Counted from the stretch's first letter, positions 18,571 to 28,510 are shown. The stretch is 64,000 nt of DNA from Glaciecola sp964195425 (GCA_964195425.1 CAXMOM010000017.1:112267-176266), one strand, 5' to 3'. Program-made: numbers and translations. The notes: a model not told the origin generated them from the letters alone.

Positions 18571-19761
18571 GGTAACACGCGCAAACTTGCGTTTACCTAC
18601 TTGGTAAACCGACTCACCCTTCTCATTTAGTAATAGGCGGGTGTCGCTTACTTTTTCCCCATCAATTTTCACAGCGCCCTGCTTAATCATGCGCATTGCG
18701 TCAGACGTTGAGACAACTAGATTCGCTTCTTTCAATAGATTACCAATTACAATGCCATCGCTAGGCAATATCACGCTTACCTCTGGCATATCATCTGGAA
18801 TCGCATTTTTTTGGAATCGTTGAATAAAATCTTCTAAAGCCGACTTTGCGTCAGTTTCGTTATGAAAACGTGCAATTAGCTCTTGGGCAAGCTCTATTTT
18901 TATATCACGCGGGTTTGTGCCTGCGTCAGCCGAAGCTCTCAAAGCTGCAATATCATCAATAGGTCGAAAGCTGAGTAAATCGTAATAACGCCACATTAAC
19001 TCATCACTAATAGACATAATTTTACCAAACATATCGTTTGGTGCATCGGTTATGCCAATATAGTTATTTAACGATTTAGACATTTTTTGAACGCCGTCTA
19101 AACCTTCTAAAAGCGGCATCATCAATACTGTTTGTTGAGCTTGTCCTTGGGATTTTTGCAGTTCACGCCCCATCAATAAATTAAAACGTTGGTCGGTGCC
19201 GCCAAGTTCTACATCTGATTCTAGCGCAACTGAATCCCAACCTTGAACAAGAGGATATAAAAATTCATGAATCGCAATAGGCTGCCCGTTGGCATAACGC
19301 TTTTTAAAATCGTCTCGCTCTAGCATACGTGCCACGGTTTGACTGGCCGCTAACTTAATCATGCCAGCAGCGCCAAGCTTGTTCATCCACTCACTGTTAA
19401 AGCGTATGGTTGTTTTAGCCGGGTCGAGGATCTTAAATACCTGATCTTGATATGTTTTCGCGTTATCTAAGACTTGCGCTTCAGTTAAGGGTTTACGAGT
19501 CACGTTTTTACCGGTTGGATCGCCAATTAGCCCGGTAAAGTCGCCAATCAAAAAAATAACTTCGTGACCCAACTGCTGAAAAGTACGCAATTTATTAATA
19601 AGCACGGTATGGCCCAAATGCAAATCGGGGGCGGTAGGATCAAACCCAGCTTTGATTTTTAGTGGTTTGCCCTTTTTTAAACGCTCAATAAGCTCTTCTT
19701 CTATCAGAATCTCGTCTGAACCACGTTTAATCTCGGCAAAAGCCGATTCCCAACTTGCCAT
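18562..19761 (-). CDS. tyrS: Tyrosine--tRNA ligase
   Basis: A 399-residue class I aminoacyl-tRNA synthetase. The HIGH-type motif is HLGH at residues 48-51 and the KMSKS loop is VQKMSKSLNN near residue 232. The tyrosine-binding region GGTDQRFNLLMGREL is intact. A C-terminal S4-like RNA-binding domain (about 330-399) is present. The overall type is the group with an N-terminal ASWESAFAEIKRGSDEIL stretch common in Alteromonas and Pseudomonas. The gene is divergent from the M23 peptidase gene, a conserved arrangement. Confidence 0.96.
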   Translation of the reverse strand: MASWESAFAEIKRGSDEILIEEELIERLKKGKPLKIKAGFDPTAPDLHLGHTVLINKLRTFQQLGHEVIFLIGDFTGLIGDPTGKNVTRKPLTEAQVLDNAKTYQDQVFKILDPAKTTIRFNSEWMNKLGAAGMIKLAASQTVARMLERDDFKKRYANGQPIAIHEFLYPLVQGWDSVALESDVELGGTDQRFNLLMGRELQKSQGQAQQTVLMMPLLEGLDGVQKMSKSLNNYIGITDAPNDMFGKIMSISDELMWRYYDLLSFRPIDDIAALRASADAGTNPRDIKIELAQELIARFHNETDAKSALEDFIQRFQKNAIPDDMPEVSVILPSDGIVIGNLLKEANLVVSTSDAMRMIKQGAVKIDGEKVSDTRLLLNEKGESVYQVGKRKFARVTLA

Positions 19762-19983
19762 TTTTACTTCCTATATTTGATATGAAATTAACGAACTTGC
19801 TAAAACAGCAATGTCTGCTAAAGAATCTAATTTACTATATAATATTAGCATTAATGCAGTAAAACTGGCGCAAAATTCGCGCCCGCCAATAAAATACTAA
19901 TGGGCTAATTTGAACCTTTTCACTGGAATACTGACTAAAATCCGTATATTCTAATTTTTCAACTATAAGTATTTTACGAGTGT

Positions 19984-21279
19984 ATGATCAACAATACAAT
20001 AAAACATCTTCCAAAAGCACACCGGATTAGCCTATTAAGCATAATCGTAATGCTTGTTATTATCTTATTTTGGCCAGCAGAAGAAGTTGCAGCGTCCCGC
20101 AGCGCACCTGCAGTAACCTTAGAACTTGGTGTTAAATACGACATCACACTGCCCGAGTTTGCATTTGAAGGAATTGTCGAAGACAGTAACGATAACGCTG
20201 CAGAATATGTTTCACATAAAGTTAAATCTGGCGACACCCTTGCTAAAATCTTTAGCCAGTTTTCCTTAAGCCCACAAACAACGTATAAAGTCAGCCGCGC
20301 GGGTAAGCCTGCGAAAGCGCTCACTCGTCTAAAACCTGGCGATTTACTGTACTTGCATATCAGCGAAATTGGTCAACTTATTAGTGTAAAGTATCCATTA
20401 ACGAATACCGAAACCTTACTAATAAATGCCAATAACAACAACTTTGAAAGCACCATTGAAACTAAACAAATCGAAAAAGTACTTAATTTTTCTCAAGGTA
20501 CGATTAAAAGTAGTTTTTGGAATGCGGGGGCTGAAGCAGGCCTTGCCGATCTACAAATTATGGAGTTAGCAGGCATATTTGGGTGGGATATCGATTTTGC
20601 TCAAGAAATTAGAGCTGGCGATACCTTCAACATTGTTTATGAAGAACTTTATGTCGATGGTGAATTTATTGGTCTTGGCAATATAGCCGCAGCTGAATTT
20701 GTAAACCAAGGCGAAACTTTCACGGCTGTAAGACACACCGACAACCGATATTACACCCCTGAAGGCAGAAGTATGCGTAAAAGCTTTTTACGCGCACCTA
20801 TTAATTTCAAATACGTAAGCTCAAGCTTTAATCCACGCCGTTTTCACCCTGTTCAAAAACGCATTAAACCTCATCGTGGAGTTGATTATGTTGCTCGAGT
20901 AGGCACCCCTGTTTTAGCCGCAGGCGATGGTAAAGTTATTCGCTCTAGTTACAACAAATATAACGGGCATCATGTATTTATTCAGCATGGCGAACGCTAT
21001 CAAACCAAATATCTCCACTTTACCAAACGCGCAGTTAAACTCGGTCAAACCGTTACGCAAGGTCAGGTAATTGGGTACTTAGGCTCTACGGGTATGGTAA
21101 CGGGTGCGCACCTACATTACGAATTTTTAGTAGATGGGGTGCATCGAAACCCTAGAACAGTGAGCCTGCCAAAAGCTGACCCTATCGAAGCCTCGCAAAA
21201 AAACAAATTTATGCAAATTTCCAATCACAAAGTGAAGTTACTCAACAATCACAAGCGTATTATGTTGGCCTTGAACTAA
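19984..21279 (+). CDS. M23-family murein endopeptidase with LysM/OapA-like domain (MepM-like)
   Basis: A 431-residue periplasmic protein with an N-terminal membrane anchor or uncleaved signal (about residues 17-30). Next come a LysM/OapA-like domain (VKSGDTLAKIFSQFSLSP, about 78-125), a second peptidoglycan-binding-like segment, and a C-terminal M23 metallopeptidase domain. The zinc ligands are visible as HRGVDYV near residue 300 and HLHYEF near residue 379. Such enzymes cut D-Ala-mDAP cross-links to let the sacculus expand. The gene lies divergent from tyrS across about 220 bp. The relative usually found next, anmK, is absent here. Confidence 0.88.
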   Translation: MINNTIKHLPKAHRISLLSIIVMLVIILFWPAEEVAASRSAPAVTLELGVKYDITLPEFAFEGIVEDSNDNAAEYVSHKVKSGDTLAKIFSQFSLSPQTTYKVSRAGKPAKALTRLKPGDLLYLHISEIGQLISVKYPLTNTETLLINANNNNFESTIETKQIEKVLNFSQGTIKSSFWNAGAEAGLADLQIMELAGIFGWDIDFAQEIRAGDTFNIVYEELYVDGEFIGLGNIAAAEFVNQGETFTAVRHTDNRYYTPEGRSMRKSFLRAPINFKYVSSSFNPRRFHPVQKRIKPHRGVDYVARVGTPVLAAGDGKVIRSSYNKYNGHHVFIQHGERYQTKYLHFTKRAVKLGQTVTQGQVIGYLGSTGMVTGAHLHYEFLVDGVHRNPRTVSLPKADPIEASQKNKFMQISNHKVKLLNNHKRIMLALN

Positions 21280-21418
21280 CGAAAGACAATAATGTAGTTT
21301 GAGCTAGGTAGCTTTTGGTTATTTTCAGTTACTTTGAGTGTGCGGTAATTTGATTAAGGAGACTTTTTTAACTGAAGCCACCTTTGCAGATAGCCGGCGT
21401 TTTCGATTTAGCGAAGTG

Positions 21419-21910
21419 TTATATCAAGCGCTCTTCTATATTAAGCGCTCTTTTAGAGTAAGCGACTAAGGGCTGCTTATTTACGCTAGCACCCCATGTA
21501 GCAAGAGACAGTTTCTCTAAACAAGCCAACCAATTATATTGTTGATGAATCATCTCTTGTTCTTGGTGAAACCCAGACTGCGTTAGCATTACACGGGCAC
21601 TCAAATTAGGCATAGAGGTAAATACTACATTGACCTTGGTGATATCGTTAGTATCATCCCATCGCCAAGTAAAGCTTAAATGGTTGTTGTGTTCAATTTC
21701 TTGGTAAGTACCCACTACGGTTTGTTGAAAGCCATCGGGGCTTTGAAGTACGGCTCTATAATTACCACCTTCGGCAAAGTCCGATATAAACTGAGAAACG
21801 ACTAAGTTACCAGGGGCAAACCACTTTACCAAAATAGATGGGTCGTTAAACGCATTGTATACCGTTTCGACATCCGTGTTGAACAAGCCAGTTAGCGTAA
21901 AGTCATACAT
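21419..21910 (-). CDS. SRPBCC (AHSA1-like) domain protein
   Basis: A 163-residue protein of the START/Bet v 1 superfamily. It shows the AHSA1 pattern: a beta strand with TDVETVYNAFNDPSILVKWFAPGN, then GGNYRAVLQSPDG...VGTYQEIEHNNHLSFTWRW. Such domains bind hydrophobic ligands in a helix-grip cavity; no specific ligand can be named. The ATG at 21910 is chosen because AAAGGTGG lies 8 bp upstream; the frame also reaches a GTG at 21922. It is a monocistronic minus-strand gene between two plus-strand genes. Confidence 0.75.
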   Translation of the reverse strand: MYDFTLTGLFNTDVETVYNAFNDPSILVKWFAPGNLVVSQFISDFAEGGNYRAVLQSPDGFQQTVVGTYQEIEHNNHLSFTWRWDDTNDITKVNVVFTSMPNLSARVMLTQSGFHQEQEMIHQQYNWLACLEKLSLATWGASVNKQPLVAYSKRALNIEERLI

Positions 21911-22056
21911 ATATAAAACCACCTTTAGTATCTAATTTTAATAGTTTGAATAATCGTGCACATAAATATTATCGGCACATAAACTGAGTTCGTTACCTAT
22001 ACTTTCATAGTATATTTAATTAACCGTTTCTTTTCTAAAAACCATGCAGGAAGCCT

Positions 22057-22995
22057 ATGAAAAATTTAGTAATTATTAGTCGTGACTGGGAAGTATATAA
22101 AGCAAGATTTGAAAAAAACAAACATCTACAAACCCACTTCCATTTGCACAGTGCGTCTCAATTACCGAGTAAAGAATCATTGGCTGTAGCAGAGGTAATA
22201 ATTGGAGAGCCCGACTTCACATCACTATATGTAAAGAGCTGCCCAAACCTTATGTGGCTGCAGTCTACATGGGCAGGAAATAACAAGCTGCAAGGGGTCG
22301 ATAAACAAGACTATATGTTAACCGGTGTAAAAGGCGTATTTGGTTTGCAAATGGTCGAATATGTTTTGAGTTACTTACTTTACTTTACTCGTCGAATTGA
22401 AGATTTCAATCAAGTGAAATCAAATAAAGAATGGTCACAACTACCCTGTAAAACCTTGTCTGAATACAGCATTGGCATTATGGGCTTAGGCAGCATTGGT
22501 AAGGAAGTGGCGAACCGATTAGCTGAATTTGGAATGAAGATAAATGGACTTTCAAGAGGCAAAAAACAAACGCCTAAAGTAAATGAGTACACCTATGATG
22601 AACTAGGTTCATTCTTAGAAAACTGCGATTTTGTATTAAATTTATTGCCGGAAACAGCAGCCACTAAAGGCTTCTGTAATAAAGCGTTTTTTGCGCAAAT
22701 GAAACCTGGTAGTGTATTTATAAATGCTGGTAGAGGCAGCGTAATAGATGCACCTAACAGCGTAATTCATGCCATTGAAACGACTATGCTAAAAGCGGCG
22801 GTACTAGATGTGTATGAACAAGAGCCATTGCCGGCTACCCATCCATACTACAACACCCCAAACTTATACCTAAGTTGTCACACCGCGGCTATATCTGACC
22901 CACAAAAGGTGTTTGATGTATTTGAACAAAATGCGACTAATTACATTTCCGGCGAAGCATTATTATATAAACACGATTTTGCCGCCGGTTACTAA
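22057..22995 (+). CDS. D-2-hydroxyacid dehydrogenase family protein
   Basis: A 312-residue NAD(P)-dependent D-isomer-specific 2-hydroxyacid dehydrogenase. The Rossmann motif is GLGSIG (143-148). The catalytic triad candidates are Arg226 (INAGRGSVID), Glu256 (DVYEQEPLP) and His275 (SCHTAA). Members of this branch (GhrA-like) reduce glyoxylate, hydroxypyruvate or related 2-oxoacids; the true substrate is not evident. An AGGAAGCCT Shine-Dalgarno precedes the ATG. It stands alone between oppositely oriented genes. Confidence 0.85.
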   Translation: MKNLVIISRDWEVYKARFEKNKHLQTHFHLHSASQLPSKESLAVAEVIIGEPDFTSLYVKSCPNLMWLQSTWAGNNKLQGVDKQDYMLTGVKGVFGLQMVEYVLSYLLYFTRRIEDFNQVKSNKEWSQLPCKTLSEYSIGIMGLGSIGKEVANRLAEFGMKINGLSRGKKQTPKVNEYTYDELGSFLENCDFVLNLLPETAATKGFCNKAFFAQMKPGSVFINAGRGSVIDAPNSVIHAIETTMLKAAVLDVYEQEPLPATHPYYNTPNLYLSCHTAAISDPQKVFDVFEQNATNYISGEALLYKHDFAAGY

Positions 22996-23009
22996 GCGCA
23001 TATCCTTAA

Positions 23010-24125
23010 TTACTGATTAAGGTAGTCAGCCATTCCTTGATTAAACAAGCGAAGCCATTTACCACTAAATACATGCTTATATTCTTTGTTAATGGTAATT
23101 ATAGCCTCAATTTCAGTCATTATTGGCTTACTCTCTTTAGCAACGAGCGTCAGGTTTATGTAGGCGTCAATAATGGCTAATAGTTTAGCGCCTTCACTTA
23201 TGCTATCGCCAGTAATACCAAGTGGAAAGCCGCTTCCGTCTTTCATCTCATGATGATGCATGATGATTTTGCGGGCTCCATCCCATGCCGGCAAGTGCTC
23301 TAACAAACGAGTGCTCTTATAAACATGAGAACGCAATAAATTTTGTTCCATCTCGCTTAGCTTGTCTTTCTTTTTAACTACTTCTTCAGGCATAAAAGCC
23401 ACGCCAAAATCGTGTGTATAGCAAGCAACAGCGAGTTGATCTTCTGCAATGGGTTGGTCGCTCAAGCTGTTTATATATAGTGCAAGCGCCGCTATTTTAT
23501 CTCCCCTACCCTCGGGTAAGCCAGCACGTTTTTCAATGGGCCTCATTAGCTCTCTGAAAAACAGCAGGTCGGTTTGTTTATCAGGCGATATATTCTTTGG
23601 AATACCTGTTTTTGCTATTTCAATAGATTTTTTAGTTTCTACGCTAGTGGCTTGAGTGTCATCGCCGCTGTTCACCGCAATAGCTTGCCGTAGCAAGCCC
23701 TCATGCTCTTGGGGTTTGCTAGCATCAAATTTTTTGATAATTGCACTGGTGGCATCAATCGCATCTTTGTCGTATTGCGCCTGGCCCTGACCCACACATT
23801 CATCTACGAAACTAGTCACTTTATCAAGCAGCCTAACGACTAAATCATGGAGAGCATTAGAATAATTGATTTCGCTTTTTCTGAGCATATCTAGAATATC
23901 TTCTAAATATTGGAGCACCTCTATCATGGGCGTAAAGCCGACCAAGCCTAGGTCACCTTTAATAGTATGCACCGAACGAAAAAGAGCACGCTGCATTTCA
24001 TTGTCGCCAGGCACTAGTTCTAATTCAACTAAGTTTTGTAGACTCCCTTCATATAGCTCAAAAATCTCTTCTTTGAGGTCATGCAAAATATCGTGTTCTA
24101 ATTCTTCAGGTGTGAATAAAGCCAT
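23010..24125 (-). CDS. Hpt-HD-GYP-like signalling protein
   Basis: A 371-residue two-domain protein. An N-terminal histidine phosphotransfer domain has its phospho-acceptor in HTIKGDLGLVGF (His53 from this start). A C-terminal HD domain of the HD-GYP type shows YTHDFGVAFMPEEV, then HHHEMKDGSGFPLGITGD and AKLLAIIDAYINLT. The GYP triplet reads GFP here. HD-GYP enzymes hydrolyse cyclic di-GMP, so the protein may couple a phosphorelay to c-di-GMP turnover; activity is not established by sequence. The ATG at 24125 is preferred over 24134 because GAAG lies just upstream. No kinase or receiver gene is adjacent. Confidence 0.78.
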   Translation of the reverse strand: MALFTPEELEHDILHDLKEEIFELYEGSLQNLVELELVPGDNEMQRALFRSVHTIKGDLGLVGFTPMIEVLQYLEDILDMLRKSEINYSNALHDLVVRLLDKVTSFVDECVGQGQAQYDKDAIDATSAIIKKFDASKPQEHEGLLRQAIAVNSGDDTQATSVETKKSIEIAKTGIPKNISPDKQTDLLFFRELMRPIEKRAGLPEGRGDKIAALALYINSLSDQPIAEDQLAVACYTHDFGVAFMPEEVVKKKDKLSEMEQNLLRSHVYKSTRLLEHLPAWDGARKIIMHHHEMKDGSGFPLGITGDSISEGAKLLAIIDAYINLTLVAKESKPIMTEIEAIITINKEYKHVFSGKWLRLFNQGMADYLNQ

Positions 24126-24243
24126 TATCTTCATTTTTTATGATCTAGTAGACGTTTATCGGCCAATTTGGAGGTTTATTTAAAGCTAAGGTGTTTATCT
24201 TTAGCATTGCGGGTATAATCGCTCGCTTGTCGATACTCGAGGA

Positions 24244-24975
24244 ATGCTAGTGCTCGCTTTTGTACGTTTTATTGTGATATTTATTTATTTTATTGTAATG
24301 AATCTTGGTTTGATCATTTATTTCATTTTTCGTCCAATGCATCGTGATAGTGTCTATGTTGCCGGTAAGTATTATTCAACGATGGCCAAACTAATTGGTG
24401 TGACTTTAGTTTACAGAGGATCTAGCAAGGTTGAAGCAGACCAGTCCTATGTATTTATAGGCAATCACCAAAACACCTATGACCTTATCACAATAAGCCA
24501 TGGAGCTAGAAAAGGTGTCGTCACTGTTGGTAAGAAGAGCTTGAAATGGATACCTATTTTTGGGCTTATCTATTGGCTGTCGGGCAACATAATGATTGAC
24601 CGGAAGAATTCTGGTAAAGCACGCGATACCCTAAGTTTAACGGGTGAAAAAATGCGCGAACGTAATCTTTCTGTATGGATGTTCCCAGAGGGAACGCGCA
24701 GCAGAGGAAAAGGGCTGTTACCTTTTAAAACAGGCGCATTTAGGCTGGCATTAGCAGAAAAAACGGCTATTGTACCGGTCGTGTGTAGTAATTTAGACAA
24801 CGGTAAAATTAATTTAAATCGTTGGAACAACGGCGTTGTAATTATTGAGTCTTTAGACCCAGTAATACTAGACCATACGAAAAGTGCAAAGGCAATTGCG
24901 AATGAATTTCATGCGCTTATGCTGAGCACCTTCGCCAGAGTCAGCCAAGAAGCAAATTTGCTAAGCGATAAGTAA
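24244..24975 (+). CDS. plsC: 1-acyl-sn-glycerol-3-phosphate acyltransferase
   Basis: A 243-residue inner-membrane acyltransferase. Two hydrophobic segments lie near the N-terminus (about 5-29). The catalytic H(X)4D motif is NHQNTYD (residues 74-80) and the acceptor-binding motif is FPEGTRSRGKG near residue 150. It converts lysophosphatidic acid to phosphatidic acid in phospholipid synthesis. It is divergent from the Hpt-HD gene and 23 bp upstream of rraB, so the two are likely cotranscribed. Confidence 0.92.
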   Translation: MLVLAFVRFIVIFIYFIVMNLGLIIYFIFRPMHRDSVYVAGKYYSTMAKLIGVTLVYRGSSKVEADQSYVFIGNHQNTYDLITISHGARKGVVTVGKKSLKWIPIFGLIYWLSGNIMIDRKNSGKARDTLSLTGEKMRERNLSVWMFPEGTRSRGKGLLPFKTGAFRLALAEKTAIVPVVCSNLDNGKINLNRWNNGVVIIESLDPVILDHTKSAKAIANEFHALMLSTFARVSQEANLLSDK

Positions 24976-24998
24976 ACCAAACTAATTAGGAAAGTAAA

Positions 24999-25403
24999 AT
25001 GAGTGATGAAGCGCAAGAGTGGTACGAATTTAATGAAGAGACCATTCAGGCATTAACCGAAGACGGCACCGATGTGTCGCAAGATCATACAATTGAACAT
25101 CACATGGCAAGCAAAGACTTTGATGTGCTAGAAAAAGCTGCTGTAGATGCTTTTAAAGCAGGTTTTGAAGTCAGCGACGCAGAAGAACTTGTGCTAGACG
25201 ATGGCGGCACTGTGTTTTGTTTCGATGCGGTAGTAGAAAAAAAATTAGACGTAGAAGCTTTTAATAAAGACATAGATGCATTGCTGATAATAGCAGCGAA
25301 ACACAAAGTACACTATGACGGTTGGGGCACATACTACGTTGGCGATGACGCCATAGACGATGAAGATGTATATGACGACGAAACGTATGATGATGATATC
25401 TAA
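24999..25403 (+). CDS. rraB: Ribonuclease E inhibitor RraB
   Basis: A 134-residue acidic protein with the RraB pattern: TIEHHMASKDFDVLEKAAVD, AGFEVSDAEELVLDDGG and HYDGWGTYYV, then a poly-acidic tail. RraB binds RNase E and modulates degradosome composition and mRNA decay. It has a good Shine-Dalgarno (AGGAAAG). It follows plsC closely. Its stop codon overlaps the stop end of the convergent GST gene by 4 bp. Confidence 0.93.
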   Translation: MSDEAQEWYEFNEETIQALTEDGTDVSQDHTIEHHMASKDFDVLEKAAVDAFKAGFEVSDAEELVLDDGGTVFCFDAVVEKKLDVEAFNKDIDALLIIAAKHKVHYDGWGTYYVGDDAIDDEDVYDDETYDDDI

Positions 25404-26047
25404 TCACCACAAAATACAAACACCTCGCTACCCTCTTCCCATATTGGATGTAGCGCCATCACTTTATTAAACATGGCGCTTTGTAAATATTTGTTCAACC
25501 ATCGTTTAACATTTATGTAAGATGACTGCACATACCACGAGCGTTCAACCTTGGCGAATTGGCGAATAAAAGGAAGTATTGCAATGTCGGCCAAACTTTC
25601 AGATTCGCCAAAAACATAATTATGCCCACTTAAACGTCGTTCTAAGTCTTTAATGTAAACCTCACAGTCTTGCCTACAGTCTTCCAAATTAGGTTCGTGA
25701 TAGCGCTTGGCTGCTTTGTAACGCTCTATGCATGGCTTAAACTCACCGTCGTATACTGCAATAAACGCGAGTAAGTCGTGATGTAATGAAGCATCTCGCA
25801 TTAAATTATCTGGATCGCTTTGACCAAGGCTCCATAACATTACATCTAAGCTTTCATCTATAACTTGTGAAGGTGATACGACTAAAATTGGTACCGTCCC
25901 TTTTGGGGAAGCAACCAGCATTGCAGATGGTTTATTTGTTAATTTAACATCGCGCAGTTCTACCTCTTGCTTTGACTTAAATATCGCTAATCTAGCGCGC
26001 ATAGCAAAGGGGCAATGCCTGAGGGAATATAAAATGGGTAAGGTCAT
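25400..26047 (-). CDS. Glutathione S-transferase family protein
   Basis: A 215-residue protein with an N-terminal thioredoxin-fold domain whose active-site region reads RHCPFAMRARLA (Cys12). The cis-proline segment is KGTVPIL and the glutathione-binding end is VIDESLDVM. An all-helical C-terminal domain follows. The CPF motif resembles glutaredoxin-2/GST-omega types, suggesting thiol transfer rather than classical conjugation. It overlaps rraB tail-to-tail by 4 bp. The physiological substrate is unknown. Confidence 0.82.
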   Translation of the reverse strand: MTLPILYSLRHCPFAMRARLAIFKSKQEVELRDVKLTNKPSAMLVASPKGTVPILVVSPSQVIDESLDVMLWSLGQSDPDNLMRDASLHHDLLAFIAVYDGEFKPCIERYKAAKRYHEPNLEDCRQDCEVYIKDLERRLSGHNYVFGESESLADIAILPFIRQFAKVERSWYVQSSYINVKRWLNKYLQSAMFNKVMALHPIWEEGSEVFVFCGD

Positions 26048-26227
26048 TTAAATAGTTGCCATGATTGGTTCATTTTTGTGTAAATTCTTGCTAATTTTTT
26101 GCATAAATAACGCGTTAGCACGAGTATTCTATCATCTAGACACTTTAAGGGTATAAAGACCTTTGATATACAGGTAAAATGTCAGCCAAAATTTAATTCT
26201 CAGTAATATTGGTTATAAGTGATAAAG

Positions 26228-28510
26228 ATGCATTCAAAGATTGAATTATTAGCACCGGGTGGCGATGTAGAAGCAATTAAGGCAGCTATTATTGCCGGTG
26301 CCGATGCCGTTTACTGCGGTTTAGATAGTTTTAATGCGCGTAACCGTGCTTCAAATATCTCCTTTGACGAACTTGCAGGCGTTATTCGCTTAGCTCACCA
26401 GTATGACTGTGAGATATTTTTGACCTTAAATATCGTTATTTTAGAACGTGAATTCAAAACAATGGCTAAACTGTTAAGTAAGTTGGCTAACACCACATTA
26501 GACGGCGTTATTGTTCAAGATATTGGCATGTTTTACCTCATTAAAAAACATTTCCCAACGCTGGACATACATGCGTCAACTCAAATGACTACGCACAATG
26601 TAGGGCAAATCCCCTTTCTTAAAGACCTTGGCGCATCGCGTGTTAATTTATCGCGAGAATTAAACCTACGTGAAATTACCGAAATGGCGGCTATCGGTTC
26701 TGAACACGGCATATTAACTGAAGTCTTTGTGCATGGATCGCTGTGTGTAGCATTCTCAGGACTATGTTATTCAAGCTCTGCCAGTGTAGGTAATTCAGGA
26801 AACCGCGGTCGCTGCAGCCAAGCCTGCAGAGAAGAGTATGAAACGACTGAGACAGGTAATAATTTTCCACTCAATATTAAAGACAACTCGGCCTTTTTCG
26901 ACATGCCAGCATTAATTAAAGCCGGTGTGCATTCATTTAAAATTGAAGGACGCATTAAAGGCGCTAGCTACGTGCATACAGTAGTGGATAGTTTTCGTAA
27001 ACAGATAGATGGTTATTTGGAAACGGGCGAATTAACCCAAGATGGCGAACGACTTTATAAAGTGTTTAACCGTGATTTGACCAACGCTTTTTTACGTGGT
27101 GACTTAAACCAATCAATGTTTATTGAAAACCCACGTGATAATTCAACCCAACGTGCTCTTGAAGCCAACAATGCTATTTCTGTTGTGCAAATTCACGAGG
27201 TTAAACAAACACTGCAGCAAGAAAGAGATGAAGTTAACACAAATGTTTTTGAAAAAATAAAACATCTCAGTATCGAAAAAATGCGGTTAACTTTGCGCTT
27301 TAGTGGCAAAGTTGATGGCCCGTTACACATTACAGGCATTATTGAGGAAGACGGATTATTACCGGGATCACCAAGTAGCACCCGAACAATAACCCTGCAA
27401 TCAAAGCAATCATTAGTAAATAGCAACGAGTCTAATATCGACGCTATCGCACTTGATAAACGCTTTAAAAGCTTTAATAACCCGCAGTACGCCATTAAAG
27501 CAATTGATGTTGCAGGAATATCACCAAATCTAAGCTTAGCGTTTAAGGCGCTTACTGCGCTTAAAAACGACCTAGCCTTTGCTTTAAACGAAGGTAAAAA
27601 AGTATTACCAGAAGTAATATTACCAAAGCTTACCAGCCATCAAAAAACAGACACCAGCGCTGCCCCTAGTTTGTCACTGCTAATTTGTGACGAAAGCGAC
27701 GTACATCTTGCCAATAGCACCGACGCCGACATTTACTTTAAATTACCAGATGCATACAAACGCGGCTGCACTCACTACGTTGATTTTTTGGCAAATAACC
27801 CGCGTTTAATTCCGTGGTTCCCACCCGTATTAATTGGTAAAGATTTTGATGCTGCTCTCACTATTTTGGAGCAAGTAAAACCTAAGCGCATCGTAACTAA
27901 CAACACGGGCATTGCGCATCGCGCCTTCGAATTAGGCATAGAGTGGATTGCAGGGCCGTTTTTGAACACCACCAACTCTTACGCATTATTAGCCATGCAA
28001 GATACCTTTAATTGTAGTGGTGCGTTCATTTCTAACGAAATTAACAAACAACAAATGCAAACTATTGCACGACCTAAAAACTTTGAAATGATGTACAGCA
28101 TTTATCACCCCATCTTATTGATGACCAGCCGTCAATGCTTCTTCCAAAAGAGTGTTGGCTGTGAAAAGCCGCGAATAGATAACGGCTGTATGCTGTCTTG
28201 TGACAAGTCCACCAGCATCACTAACCTTAAAGGCGATTCGTTCGCCATCGACAAGCAAAAAGCCGGCTACCCAAGTATTTATAATCAAGACCAATTTATG
28301 AATATGGAGATTATTAACGACCTTGCTCACCTGTTTGATAACTTCATGATTGATTTAACCAATATAGGCGCCGGTAATAAAAAATCTCCTGACAAAATCG
28401 AACTCATTAAACAGTTTGAACAACTCCTTGGTGGCAATCAAACCGTATATGCAAACTTAAACGACCTAGTGCCTCAGTCTACAAATGTGCAATACCACAA
28501 TGGTTTGTAG
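26228..28510 (+). CDS. Peptidase U32 family protein (RNA-hydroxylation type)
   Basis: About 760 residues. The N-terminal half is a U32 TIM-barrel (ELLAPGGDVEAIKAAIIAGA, then DGVIVQDIGMFYLI, DIHASTQMTTHNVGQ and VFVHGSLCVAFSGLCYSS). The cysteines (SGLC, RGRCSQACR) match those used by U32 proteins for Fe-S binding. A DUF3656-like middle and a second, cysteine-containing C-terminal region follow. Relatives TrhP and RlhA act with prephenate-derived compounds in 5-hydroxylation of tRNA uridine or 23S rRNA cytidine; the name peptidase is probably historical. The start may be GTG 26219 or ATG 26228; ATG is chosen. Which RNA is modified cannot be told. Confidence 0.8.
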   Translation: MHSKIELLAPGGDVEAIKAAIIAGADAVYCGLDSFNARNRASNISFDELAGVIRLAHQYDCEIFLTLNIVILEREFKTMAKLLSKLANTTLDGVIVQDIGMFYLIKKHFPTLDIHASTQMTTHNVGQIPFLKDLGASRVNLSRELNLREITEMAAIGSEHGILTEVFVHGSLCVAFSGLCYSSSASVGNSGNRGRCSQACREEYETTETGNNFPLNIKDNSAFFDMPALIKAGVHSFKIEGRIKGASYVHTVVDSFRKQIDGYLETGELTQDGERLYKVFNRDLTNAFLRGDLNQSMFIENPRDNSTQRALEANNAISVVQIHEVKQTLQQERDEVNTNVFEKIKHLSIEKMRLTLRFSGKVDGPLHITGIIEEDGLLPGSPSSTRTITLQSKQSLVNSNESNIDAIALDKRFKSFNNPQYAIKAIDVAGISPNLSLAFKALTALKNDLAFALNEGKKVLPEVILPKLTSHQKTDTSAAPSLSLLICDESDVHLANSTDADIYFKLPDAYKRGCTHYVDFLANNPRLIPWFPPVLIGKDFDAALTILEQVKPKRIVTNNTGIAHRAFELGIEWIAGPFLNTTNSYALLAMQDTFNCSGAFISNEINKQQMQTIARPKNFEMMYSIYHPILLMTSRQCFFQKSVGCEKPRIDNGCMLSCDKSTSITNLKGDSFAIDKQKAGYPSIYNQDQFMNMEIINDLAHLFDNFMIDLTNIGAGNKKSPDKIELIKQFEQLLGGNQTVYANLNDLVPQSTNVQYHNGL

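Noticed and set aside
19861..19890. TGGCGC...TCGC resembling a second sigma-54 site upstream of the M23 gene
   Set aside because: It has the right spacing but mismatches in both conserved boxes, so it is not comparable to the site at 15252.
21350..21469. 39-codon plus-strand frame overlapping the SRPBCC gene 3' end
   Set aside because: It starts at TTG, is short and overlaps a real gene; treated as chance.
23004..23022. CCTTAAT/ATTAAGG inverted repeat as a terminator
   Set aside because: It is A+T-rich with no T run and overlaps the stop end of the Hpt-HD gene; too weak to call.
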